DNA of 17,903 nucleotides. Origin: Parapedobacter sp964613725 (GTDB lineage Bacteria > Bacteroidota > Bacteroidia > Sphingobacteriales > Sphingobacteriaceae). Under the pieces are notes generated by a model. It saw nothing but the letters and a program-made list of their open reading frames with translations, was not told where the DNA came from and ran no database searches. The stretch lies in assembly GCA_964613725.1 (NCBI GenBank), contig CAZTJY010000086.1, forward strand, positions 1-17,903. The letters are read 5' to 3'. The first letter of the stretch is position 1. Every line of letters starts with the position of its first letter. The translations under genes and the position numbers were made by a program. Positions 1 to 6,874 of the stretch are shown one piece after another.

Positions 1-793
1 GCTTCTTAACCAAGTGAAAACTTAACATGTATACGGCTAACGGAGCCAGTATATGGGAAGCCCTCATCAGCACCTCTGTATAAGCGCCCATTCCCAGAGA
101 AGTCATTCTTGAAACGGCTGTAATGGTAGACCAGAACAAAAGCCAAGCCAACAGATATCTATGGGGATTAATAAGCACGGCAATGGCCACGATAATATCC
201 ACCCAGCCGATAACCCGCATGACCTGTAAGGCAGTCGCTTCAGCACATCGCACGCCCAGGATATTGTTTGCCGAGCCGATTATGTAATCAACGAATTGCG
301 GATTACCCTTCAAGCATTCCAAACCGTGCGTCATGAATACCACTGCCAGTCCGATCCTTAATAACCAGGATGCTATGTGTGCCTGGCCGCTGAAAGTAAG
401 CACCCGCGAAAAAGGCCAAGGAAGGAGAATGATGGCGGAAAAAGGCACCATGTAACGGAGTGCTTGTGCACCAAAGGTCCATTCACTGAAACGATAACCG
501 CCTTGGTAGTAGCCTGCCCAGGCTTCAAATAAAACGTACAGGAGAATCGGAACCAACAGTCCGATGCGGGGAATAAAAAGATTGACAAGGGTCAACAGAC
601 CAAAAATCGAAATCGTGATCCTTTCGATTGCGAATGCCCGTGCATGGGCAATTTCCATAACCATAAACATATAATTCCCAAAATTGGTATGGTGCGCCCT
701 GAAAAAGACAATCATCAATCCCATTGCATGCAAAGCAATCGCCAGGTTAAGAACTCGTCGTATTGACGAAGGGTTTACGCAATTCACTGTCAC
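1..793 (-). CDS. Partial polytopic membrane protein, DoxX-like (3' end off the left edge)
   Basis: An uninterrupted frame runs from an upstream TAA at 818-820 to base 1 and continues out of the window, about 264 codons seen. By eye it holds around eight hydrophobic segments. The first covers roughly residues 13-32; a paired block follows at about 60-95, and further helices lie near residues 120-140, 150-170, 190-207, 212-230 and 245-260. The segment containing RIGLAVVFMTHGLECLKG resembles the start of a DoxX-type domain (arginine-led helix ending in HGL..L), so DoxX-like is a family guess from pattern only. No ATG lies near the 5' end of the frame. GTG at 793 or 787 is the most plausible start; the first ATG is about 24 codons in, inside the first helix. 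A TAnnTTTG element at 850-857 is placed correctly for transcription. The role is unknown, and the protein would sit in the inner membrane. Confidence 0.72.
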   Translation of the reverse strand, partial: MTVNCVNPSSIRRVLNLAIALHAMGLMIVFFRAHHTNFGNYMFMVMEIAHARAFAIERITISIFGLLTLVNLFIPRIGLLVPILLYVLFEAWAGYYQGGYRFSEWTFGAQALRYMVPFSAIILLPWPFSRVLTFSGQAHIASWLLRIGLAVVFMTHGLECLKGNPQFVDYIIGSANNILGVRCAEATALQVMRVIGWVDIIVAIAVLINPHRYLLAWLLFWSTITAVSRMTSLGMGAYTEVLMRASHILAPLAVYMLSFHLVKK

Positions 794-849
794 TGCTATG
801 TTTCTTATTGCGTCAATTTAATAACGTATTGAAATCGACTAATTTCCGC

Positions 850-857
850 CAAAGATA
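850..857 (-). promoter_or_regulatory. Bacteroidota -7 promoter element (TATCTTTG)
   Basis: The minus strand reads TATCTTTG, an exact match to the TAnnTTTG -7 element of the Bacteroidota primary sigma factor. It lies 57 bp upstream of the GTG at 793. I see no clear TTG at the usual -33 spacing. The surrounding 794-963 intergenic stretch is AT-rich and holds nothing else I can support. Confidence 0.45.
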
Positions 858-963
858 TTACTATTTCGTATTCCTAAGGACTTTAACATTAATTCATTGC
901 GTACCATCGATTCTTTCTAGCACGGAATGCAATTGATTTGAGTGCCATCCAATCCCGGTCGCA

Positions 964-1260
964 TCAAGTAATATGCCTCACGCGGACGTTGACAGTCCAA
1001 GTTTTAAAAAGAGCCGCTATCCCGAAAACCACAAGTATTATCTTTAGAACGGTTTTGTGATACTCGCCAAGATATCGTTGAGCAACAAATCTCTTCGGAT
1101 TCTACGGGATACGATCGCAAAAGGTTAGTCTATACCGGTCGCTGATGGTCAGCATCATTAATCGTGAATTGTCAATATATGCGGAGCCGTTCATGGTCGA
1201 GGCCATAACCCTGTTCCTGTCGATCAAGGGCAGGAAACAGGCGACCTTCAGCACGCTCAT
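964..1260 (-). pseudogene. Small broken gene: 98-codon frame interrupted by one in-frame TAG
   Basis: The ATG at 1258-1260 overlaps the TGA of the upstream gene as ATGA, the usual sign of a coupled downstream gene. The frame reads 52 codons to a TAG at 1102-1104. It then continues in the same frame for 45 more sense codons to a TGA at 964-966. The second half has a convincing membrane segment (TVLKIILVVFGIAALF) followed by a charged tail. It has no start codon of its own before the helix. Reading TAG as CAG (Gln) would give one 98-residue protein with a soluble N-terminal half and a C-terminal anchor. I do not recognise the family. Alternatives are a genuine 52-residue protein (1102-1260) with chance openness beyond it, or a base-call error. 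Confidence 0.42.
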
Positions 1261-1670
1261 TCAGCCGACTGCGGATATGTACTTACTTTTCCAACACCAT
1301 CCGTACTTTTAAGATAGACGGCCACTGGATGGAAGTGCGCGGTATCAAAGTGGGGTGATTCGAGCTGAATGGACTTAGGAACGGCTTTGCCGGCCTGGAA
1401 GAAATAGACTTTCGTCATGCTCCCGTATGCGTTGTAGGGTAATAGCTCACCGCATCCCAGGTAGTCAGCATCACTAGTGTCGGCCACACTGAAAGCGTAT
1501 ATCCGCACAATGCCGCCCTTGTTCTGTTCGTTGCGGGCAAATGCAATTTCTTCGAACCCGCCTTTTAAATCTGCGGGTCCCCGGCGTTGCATGAAATCTT
1601 GAAGCAGTAATGCCCCGAACAGAACAACCACCGCCCCGATAATTAACTTACGATACCGCCTAACCATCAT
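1257..1670 (-). CDS. Unrecognised single-pass membrane-anchored protein, 137 aa
   Basis: The protein starts with a basic MMVRRYRK stretch followed by one hydrophobic helix at about residues 9-26, an uncleaved anchor or signal peptide. After it comes a soluble domain of about 110 residues, probably periplasmic or extracytoplasmic. The soluble part contains RNEQNKGGIVRIYAF and a KVYFF strand, so it is probably beta-rich, but I cannot name the family. Two ATGs sit in tandem at 1670 and 1667. A -7 element TAACTTTG lies one base upstream of the first, so transcription might begin at or near the second ATG. The stop overlaps the ATG of the broken small frame downstream (ATGA), which suggests the two were one transcript. 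It is separated from the DHFR-family gene by a few bases. Confidence 0.68.
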   Translation of the reverse strand: MMVRRYRKLIIGAVVVLFGALLLQDFMQRRGPADLKGGFEEIAFARNEQNKGGIVRIYAFSVADTSDADYLGCGELLPYNAYGSMTKVYFFQAGKAVPKSIQLESPHFDTAHFHPVAVYLKSTDGVGKVSTYPQSAE

Positions 1671-1671
1671 C

Positions 1672-1679
1672 CAAAGTTA
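1672..1679 (-). promoter_or_regulatory. -7 promoter element (TAACTTTG) abutting a start codon
   Basis: The minus strand reads TAACTTTG, matching TAnnTTTG, and ends one base before the ATG at 1670. Initiation 5-7 bases downstream would fall on the tandem ATG at 1667, giving a leaderless or nearly leaderless mRNA. No -33 TTG is obvious. The frameshifted extension of the upstream DHFR-family frame terminates inside this element. Confidence 0.35.
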
Positions 1680-2264
1680 CGAAATCCCAGCTAACTTAGC
1701 GGCGGTTAGGATGCCTGTTCGGCCATGCCTTTTGCCGTCTCGTAGTACACCGGAACCGAACGTTTTGGTCTTTACAAGCTTCAGTGAAGTCGTATCGCCA
1801 ATGTTGTTGAATAGCCGTATGCCTTTCCCTGCGATAATGGGGTGTACACAAAGTTGGTACTCGTCAACCAGGTTAAGTTCCCTAGCGGCTGCAATCAAAC
1901 TCGGGCTGCCCACCAAAATGTCTTTGTCCGACCGTTGCTTGAGTGCTAAAGCCTCGTCTTCGAAACTTCGCGTAGCAACCCGCGCACTTTCCCAATCGAC
2001 TTTTTTTAACATCCGAGAAAAAACAATTTTGGGAACGCCGTCCATGAGCTCGGCGAACTCATCTATTGTTCGGTTACCGGTAGGAGTTTTTACGATTGGC
2101 CGCCAATATTCCATCAGTTGGTAAGTTATCCTTCCATATAGAACCGTGCCGGCATTGCGCAATAGTTCACTGTAATGCCAATGCAATTCATCATCTGCAA
2201 TCCCGTACGTGTGGTCGCAAAATCCGTCAAGCGTCATATTGATTCCCGCTATTAACTTTCCCAT
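1677..2264 (-). CDS. Dihydrofolate reductase family protein (RibD C-terminal-like), probable C-terminal frameshift
   Basis: The family is recognised from the N-terminal MGKLIAGINMTLDGF, the central LYGRITYQLMEYW, and DILVGSPSLIAA followed by NLVDEYQLCVHPIIAGKG. These match the YyaP/YwjB-type DHFR-like proteins, which have a RibD_C fold and mostly unknown substrates; genuine folate reduction is not implied. The frame is 195 codons. After residue G172 (KTKTFGSG) the tail becomes basic and unlike the family. In the next frame, from about 1750, the sequence reads VYYETAKGMAEQAS and stops at 1706-1708, which is exactly a family-like end. Two missing bases in a GT-repeat near 1745-1751 would explain this; the repaired protein would be 186 residues. 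The substrate fold is intact apart from the last strand, so activity could be reduced. A -7 element lies at 2288-2295, so it probably has its own promoter. Confidence 0.85.
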   Translation of the reverse strand: MGKLIAGINMTLDGFCDHTYGIADDELHWHYSELLRNAGTVLYGRITYQLMEYWRPIVKTPTGNRTIDEFAELMDGVPKIVFSRMLKKVDWESARVATRSFEDEALALKQRSDKDILVGSPSLIAAARELNLVDEYQLCVHPIIAGKGIRLFNNIGDTTSLKLVKTKTFGSGVLRDGKRHGRTGILTAAKLAGIS

Positions 2265-2287
2265 GTCGTATTATCTTAATCTTTTAT

Positions 2288-2295
2288 CAAAGATA
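2288..2295 (-). promoter_or_regulatory. -7 promoter element (TATCTTTG) for the DHFR-family gene
   Basis: The minus strand reads TATCTTTG, an exact TAnnTTTG match, 23 bp upstream of the ATG at 2264. A TTG occurs upstream, but at 14 bp rather than the usual 19-21 bp spacing, so the -33 element is doubtful. The rest of the 93-bp gap to mutS shows no hairpin. Confidence 0.45.
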
Positions 2296-2357
2296 CTACA
2301 GCTACGAGTCAACGGGATGGGTATAAGGAGACAAAATGAGGGGGCGGAATAGCCAAT

Positions 2358-4991
2358 TCAATTTTTCAACAGCCGCTGGATCTCATCCAATTTCATCAGC
2401 GCCTCCACTGGAGTAAGGGTATTCACATCGAGGTTATTGAGCATATCCCGGATTTTAACAAGGATGGGGTCGTCTATTGAAAACATCTGAAGCTGATAAG
2501 CCTGCTTCTGGATTTTCTTCATGCTGTCCTTGATGTGCTCGCCACCCGTACGTTCCTGCTCCAGCCGCTTCAGGATCTCATTCGCGCGTTGGAGCAATTT
2601 GGGCGGCATCCCGGCCAATTTGGCCACATGGATACCGAAACTATGCTCGCTGCCACCCGGCACGAGTTTGCGGAGGAAAATGACCTTGTTTGCCACTTCC
2701 TTCACCGAAACATTGAAGTTTTTTATCCGTGGGAAAGAGGCAGCGAGTTCATTCAACTCGTGGTAATGGGTGGCAAAGAGTGTCTTTGCCCGTGCTGCAG
2801 GATGACTATGAAGGAATTCCGCAATGGCCCACGCGATGGATATCCCGTCGTATGTGCTGGTACCGCGTCCGATTTCGTCCAGCAGGATAAGACTACGCTC
2901 AGAGAGGTTGTTCATGATACTCGCCGTCTCGTTCATTTCGACCATGAATGTCGATTCGCCGGAGGTGAGGTTGTCTGACGCACCCACGCGGGTAAATATC
3001 TTGTCGACCAACCCGATCCGGGCTTCTTTGGCTGGTACGAAACTTCCCATCTGCGCCATGAGCACGATCAAGCCGGTTTGACGCAGCAAGGCTGATTTAC
3101 CCGCCATGTTCGGTCCTGTGATGATGATAATCTGCTGGGTGTCGTTATCGAGGAAGACATCGTTCGTGATATAATCTTCGTCTACCGGCAAATGCTGTTC
3201 AATAACCGGGTGGCGGCCGCCTTTGATGTCTATGGCATTGCTCAGATCGACAGTAGGCCGCACATAGTGGTTCCGCCCAGCTATCACGGCAAAATTGAGC
3301 AGCACATCGAGCTGGGCCACGAGTTGCGCATTGCGCTGTATGGGCTTGATGTATTTGGCGATAGCGGCAACCAATTCACCGTATAACTGAGTTTCCAGAG
3401 CATGTATCTTTTCTTCTGCTCCCAATATCTGCTCCTCATAGGTTTTCAGTTCCTCAGTAATGTACCGCTCGGCATTGACCAGTGTCTGCTTGCGCACCCA
3501 TTCTTCGGGCACCTTATCCTTGTGGGCATTGGTCACCTCCAAGTAGTAGCCGAAAACGTTGTTGAAGGCTATTTTGAGCGATGGGATGCCAGTTGCTTCC
3601 GCTTCGCGCTTCTGGATAGCCAGCAGATAGTCCTTTCCGCCATAGGCGATTTCGCGCAGCTTATCCAGTTCGGCATTGACGCCACTAGCAATGACATTCC
3701 CTTTATTCACCGCAACCGGCGGCTCGGCCTGCAACTGGGTTTCGATGCGTTCGCGGATTCGCGTACAACTATCCAACTGTTCAGCGAGGGTGCTAAGTGC
3801 TTGTACAGGCACGTTGCCAAGGCGCTCTTTGAGTTGTTCTACCGCGTGCAAAGCCCGCTTCAGTTGAACTACTTCCCGAGGGTTTGCCTTTTGGAGGCCG
3901 ATCTTACTGATTAGCCGTTCCAAATCGCCAATCCGTTTGATTTCGCCTATCAACTCCCCCCGGAGGTCGACTTGCTGGTACAGGTACTCGACCACATCGA
4001 GGCGCTCGGTGATCACCTTTTCATCTTTCAGGGGCATTACCATCCAACGCTTCAGCAATCGCGCACCCATGGGTGAGGCAGTCTGGTCCATCACATCGGC
4101 CAGTGTTACCGCCTGCTCATTTGCTGACGCCACCAACTCTAGGTTGCGGATGGTGAACCGGTCGAGCCACATGTAGCAGTCTTCTTCAATGCGTGAAATC
4201 GTTGAAATATGCTGCAGGTTGCGGTGTTCTGTTTCATTGAGGTAGTGTAGTGCTACCCCTGCTGCCACGAGACCCAACGGCAACCTATCTACACCAAATC
4301 CCTTCAGCGATTTGACTTCGAAGTGCTTCAGTAAGGTCTCTGTGGCGTAATCGCCTGTGTATGCCCATTCGTCGAGCGTATACGTGTAGAACTGGCTTCC
4401 GAACTGGTCTACAAACTGCTTATATTGGCGTTTACCCATGATGACTTCCGTCGGCTTAAATCCTTGGAGCAACTTGTCAACGTAGGCGACGGTACCCTGC
4501 GCTACGAGGAACTCGCCCGTGGAAATGTCGAGGAAAGATATGCCCACGGTCTGCTTGTCGAAGAAAATGGACGCCAAATAGTTATTGGATTTTTGCTGCA
4601 CGATGTTGTCGCTGTACGACACGCCGGGCGTTACCAGCTCGGTTACACCCCGTTTTACGATGGACTTGGTGGTTTTCGGGTCTTCCAACTGGTCGCATAT
4701 CGCCACACGCTGGCCGGCACGTACCAGTTTAGGGAGATAGGTTTCGAGCGAATGGTGCGGAAACCCTGCCAAAGCGGTCTCGGATTCACTGCCATTGCCC
4801 CGCTTCGTAAGTACGATGCCGAGAATACCCGCGGCCTTGATGGCATCCTCGCCGAATGTCTCGTAGAAATCGCCCACACGGAAAAGCAACAATGCTCCGG
4901 GGTATTTCACCTTGATGCCATTGTACTGCTGCATCAATGGGGTCTCCTTCTTTGCCTTCGTTTTCACCGCTTTACTTGCTGTCTTTGCCAT
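2358..4991 (-). CDS. mutS: DNA mismatch repair ATPase MutS
   Basis: MutS recognises base mismatches and small loops in new DNA and recruits MutL for repair. At 877 residues it has the full MutS1 length. The mismatch-wedging Phe-X-Glu motif is F42-Y43-E44 within GDFYETFGEDA. The connector, lever and clamp regions follow, and then the ABC-type ATPase. This has Walker A GPNMAGKS at 626-633, the signature region TSGESTFMVEM at about 676-686, Walker B LILLDEIGRGTS with D705-E706, and the ATHYHEL switch at about 740-746. The tail contains QMFSI, a possible sliding-clamp contact, and the conserved LTPVEALMKL helix used for oligomerisation. The first 17 residues are Lys/Ala-rich and disordered. It is divergent from mtgA across 72 bp, and I see no convincing -7 element there. 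Nothing is missing or unusual. Confidence 0.98.
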   Translation of the reverse strand: MAKTASKAVKTKAKKETPLMQQYNGIKVKYPGALLLFRVGDFYETFGEDAIKAAGILGIVLTKRGNGSESETALAGFPHHSLETYLPKLVRAGQRVAICDQLEDPKTTKSIVKRGVTELVTPGVSYSDNIVQQKSNNYLASIFFDKQTVGISFLDISTGEFLVAQGTVAYVDKLLQGFKPTEVIMGKRQYKQFVDQFGSQFYTYTLDEWAYTGDYATETLLKHFEVKSLKGFGVDRLPLGLVAAGVALHYLNETEHRNLQHISTISRIEEDCYMWLDRFTIRNLELVASANEQAVTLADVMDQTASPMGARLLKRWMVMPLKDEKVITERLDVVEYLYQQVDLRGELIGEIKRIGDLERLISKIGLQKANPREVVQLKRALHAVEQLKERLGNVPVQALSTLAEQLDSCTRIRERIETQLQAEPPVAVNKGNVIASGVNAELDKLREIAYGGKDYLLAIQKREAEATGIPSLKIAFNNVFGYYLEVTNAHKDKVPEEWVRKQTLVNAERYITEELKTYEEQILGAEEKIHALETQLYGELVAAIAKYIKPIQRNAQLVAQLDVLLNFAVIAGRNHYVRPTVDLSNAIDIKGGRHPVIEQHLPVDEDYITNDVFLDNDTQQIIIITGPNMAGKSALLRQTGLIVLMAQMGSFVPAKEARIGLVDKIFTRVGASDNLTSGESTFMVEMNETASIMNNLSERSLILLDEIGRGTSTYDGISIAWAIAEFLHSHPAARAKTLFATHYHELNELAASFPRIKNFNVSVKEVANKVIFLRKLVPGGSEHSFGIHVAKLAGMPPKLLQRANEILKRLEQERTGGEHIKDSMKKIQKQAYQLQMFSIDDPILVKIRDMLNNLDVNTLTPVEALMKLDEIQRLLKN

Positions 4992-5063
4992 GTCAAGGGC
5001 GTAAAAATAGGATTATTGGGGTGATTTGGCAAACGGTATTCGTATATTCGCTGCAGGAAGGCC

Positions 5064-5798
5064 ATGGCAACCAAACGAAAATGTAAGCACAAACGAAAAG
5101 GACTGTCGCGGTACATACCGAAGGTCAAAAATAAGTACCTCCAGTGGTCCCTGCGGGTAGTTGCTTATTTTTTTGTCATTACCATTATGTGGGTTATTCT
5201 GCTCGGGTTTATCAATCCGCCCATAACTTGGCTGATGGTGCAACGTGGGATGGAGCGGAAGGCCGAAGGCAAAGAATGGAAGATATCGAAGAAATGGATA
5301 CGGTATGAAGACTTGTCAGATAACCTGAAGCGTGCCGCCATCGCTGGCGAAGATGCGCGATTCATGGTGCACTGGGGTCTCGACCGCGAAGCCATTGCCG
5401 ATGCATACCAGCGCAACAAGGAAGGTGGCCGGCTGCGCGGTGGAAGCACCATCAGCCAGCAGACCGCCAAAAACGTGTTCCTTTGGCCCCGCCGGTCATG
5501 GATAAGGAAAGGCTTCGAAACTTATTTCACCTTGTTGATTGAATTGTTTTGGAGTAAGAAACGAATTCTTGAAGTGTACCTCAACGTGATTGAAACGGGA
5601 GATGGATTATACGGCGCGGAAGCCGCCACCCAGCATTACTTTGGTAAATCGGCCAAAAGCCTCACCAAGCGCCAGGCTGCATTAATCGTAGCGGTACTAC
5701 CCAACCCGCGGCGCTGGTCGCCCGCGAAACCGACTGATTTCATCAACCGCAAAGCCAACACCATTGTGCGGTATATGGGGCACAGTCAAATTCCTTAA
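5064..5798 (+). CDS. mtgA: Monofunctional biosynthetic peptidoglycan transglycosylase (GT51)
   Basis: MtgA polymerises lipid II into glycan strands at the outer face of the inner membrane and has no transpeptidase domain. The 244-residue length is normal for the family. A basic N-terminus (residues 1-30) precedes one anchor helix at about 31-50. The GT51 motifs are all present: EDARFMVHWG with catalytic Glu96, RGGSTISQQTAKN at 125-137, the KKRILEVYLN motif with the second catalytic Glu170, and GAEAATQHYFGK at about 184-195. The ATG at 5064 is used because it is the first in frame and places the basic stretch ahead of the helix. An AGGAAGG lies just upstream but is too close for a normal ribosome site. 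TATATTCG at 5043-5050 is a near-match to a -7 element. It is the only plus-strand gene in the window and converges on the 150-aa gene. Confidence 0.96.
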   Translation: MATKRKCKHKRKGLSRYIPKVKNKYLQWSLRVVAYFFVITIMWVILLGFINPPITWLMVQRGMERKAEGKEWKISKKWIRYEDLSDNLKRAAIAGEDARFMVHWGLDREAIADAYQRNKEGGRLRGGSTISQQTAKNVFLWPRRSWIRKGFETYFTLLIELFWSKKRILEVYLNVIETGDGLYGAEAATQHYFGKSAKSLTKRQAALIVAVLPNPRRWSPAKPTDFINRKANTIVRYMGHSQIP

Positions 5799-5809
5799 GT
5801 TAATTGAAA

Positions 5810-5852
5810 AGTTGATCGTTAGCAGTTGATAGTTGACTATCAATTATCAACT
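5810..5852. repeat. Heptamer repeat with inverted copies between convergent genes
   Basis: Six consecutive 7-bp units fill 5810-5851. They are AGTTGAT, CGTTAGC (diverged), AGTTGAT and AGTTGAC, then the reverse-complement units TATCAAT and TATCAAC. The inverted halves can pair as AGTTGATA (5824-5831) with TATCAACT (5845-5852), or as TTGATAG/CTATCAA around a TTGA loop (5826-5843). It lies 11 bp after the mtgA stop and touches the stop of the opposing 150-aa gene (5851-5853). It could act as a bidirectional transcription end, but no T-run follows the stem on either strand, so it is not a textbook intrinsic terminator. Confidence 0.6.
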
Positions 5853-6303
5853 AAAAAACGTTAGCGTGCCAACTTTCTTTCAGTGGCACTTCCCAGTGCG
5901 TTTCCAATTCCGGGTACGTGGTGATGAGGTTGTTGAACACGATGGTATCCCCGGTTACTTCGCCGGCGGCAATTAACTGCTCGAATTCATGGCGTGGGGC
6001 GACTACGATTTGTCCATCCTTCCGGTAAGCCATCTGCAGGCGATCGAAGAGGTTCAGGCCGGTTTCCTTTTCGATTTCTTTGAGCAAGTACACAGATTTA
6101 TCAATGGAACATCCCGTCGGTGGCGCGACGGCGTCATCCACCATCAGGATAATGAAGCGATTGTGGCGGACTTCTGCCTTGGCGGCTAAGGGCCGTCCGT
6201 GGGCTTTCCAATCAGCGGTAAAAAGTTCCAACTTGTCCAGTATCTTCGCTTTGTCGGCGCTGGTAAGCTCCCGATCGGCTTGATATATCCAAATGCGTTC
6301 CAT
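5851..6303 (-). CDS. Conserved Bacteroidota protein of unknown function, 150 aa (often mislabelled ABC transporter ATPase)
   Basis: The protein opens with MERIWIYQADR. It carries GCSIDKS at about residue 65 and ends in WEVPLKESWHANVF. I recognise this as a soluble protein conserved in Bacteroidota that databases often call 'ABC transporter ATPase'. It has no Walker A, signature or Walker B motif and only 150 residues, so the label is not supported here. I see no signal peptide or membrane helix; it is probably cytoplasmic. It follows the DUF420 gene by 19 bp and could be read through from the respiratory operon. A good -7 match (TACCTTTG, 6309-6316) directly before its ATG suggests its own start as well. 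Its stop codon lies in the heptamer hairpin. Function unknown. Confidence 0.85.
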   Translation of the reverse strand: MERIWIYQADRELTSADKAKILDKLELFTADWKAHGRPLAAKAEVRHNRFIILMVDDAVAPPTGCSIDKSVYLLKEIEKETGLNLFDRLQMAYRKDGQIVVAPRHEFEQLIAAGEVTGDTIVFNNLITTYPELETHWEVPLKESWHANVF

Positions 6304-6308
6304 AGGAA

Positions 6309-6316
6309 CAAAGGTA
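6309..6316 (-). promoter_or_regulatory. -7 promoter element (TACCTTTG) five bases before a start codon
   Basis: The minus strand reads TACCTTTG, an exact TAnnTTTG match, ending 5 bases before the ATG at 6303. Initiation at the normal distance would fall on or next to the A of that ATG, giving a leaderless message. There is no clear -33 TTG, so this may be chance in the 19-bp gap. Confidence 0.35.
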
Positions 6317-6322
6317 GGAATT

Positions 6323-6874
6323 TTAGGCGTAATATGGAGAAATCATCAGGTACACCACCACGCCAGAAACCGCTACGTAAAGCCAAAGGGGGAATGTATA
6401 CTTGGCCAATTTCCGGTGCCGTAAGAAGTCGCCAGATAGGCCACGGACGAACGTGATGAGCACAAAGGGGATAACTACGATGGACAACAGGATATGGGTA
6501 ATCAAAATGAAGAAATACACATAACGGATGGCACCTTCGCCGCCATATGGCGTAGACTCGGCCGTCATGTGGTATGCAACATACATCATCAGGAAAGCTG
6601 CAGAGCAACCAATACATATTTTCACCAGCGTTTCGTGCAGCCGGCGTTCGCCGTTCTTGATAGCTAACACCGCGGCGACCAGCAAGATGGCCGTCAACCC
6701 ATTAATTGTCGCGTAAATAGGCGGCAGGAAAGTCAGCGGCTTCACATCGTAACCTAAATCTCTCAAGTTCACTCCGAAAAGAATAGCCACCATCAACGGA
6801 ATAGCGATGGAGAGGACGATAATCCACCGGTTATACGTCCGCTCGCTGTTCCTTTTGCCTTGTTCTTTGCTCAT
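6323..6874 (-). CDS. DUF420 membrane protein, CtaM/YozB-like cytochrome oxidase assembly factor
   Basis: This 183-residue membrane protein has about five hydrophobic segments (near residues 17-35, 48-71, 86-101, 119-142 and 161-179). The four histidines typical of DUF420 are visible: H80 (RRLHETLVK), H102 (VAYHMTAES), H127 (ILITHILL) and H153 (LRHRKLAKYTFPLWLYV). In Firmicutes the family member CtaM (YozB) is needed for activity of heme-A oxidases. Its place directly after sco at the end of the oxidase operon fits the same job, but that role here is inferred. The ATG abuts a 36-bp heptamer repeat, so the translation start has no ordinary ribosome site. It is the last gene clearly belonging to the operon. 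Confidence 0.88.
   Translation of the reverse strand: MSKEQGKRNSERTYNRWIIVLSIAIPLMVAILFGVNLRDLGYDVKPLTFLPPIYATINGLTAILLVAAVLAIKNGERRLHETLVKICIGCSAAFLMMYVAYHMTAESTPYGGEGAIRYVYFFILITHILLSIVVIPFVLITFVRGLSGDFLRHRKLAKYTFPLWLYVAVSGVVVYLMISPYYA

Noticed and set aside
373..588. 71-codon minus-strand frame
   Set aside because: It is out of frame with the continuous 264-codon membrane protein that covers 1-793, and its composition is not protein-like.
1082..1317. Plus-strand open frame of about 75 codons including MVEAITLFLSIKGRK
   Set aside because: It has no promoter or neighbour context and is antisense to the 137-aa gene end and the broken small gene, which have an ATGA junction in their favour.
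1711..2124. Plus-strand 137-codon frame
   Set aside because: It is a shadow of the DHFR-family gene on the opposite strand, with Ser/Arg-rich composition.
4425..5024. Plus-strand 199-codon frame opposite mutS
   Set aside because: The opposite strand encodes the intact, highly conserved N-terminus of MutS; other plus-strand frames at 2535, 3402 and 3937 are rejected for the same reason.
5824..5852. Intrinsic terminator for mtgA
   Set aside because: The hairpin is AT-rich and followed by an A-run rather than a T-run on the mtgA strand, so it is listed as a repeat with possible end function only.
6186..6617. Minus-strand 143-codon frame rich in Cys, Pro and Arg
   Set aside because: It overlaps the DUF420 gene and the 150-aa gene in another frame; both of those carry family motifs.
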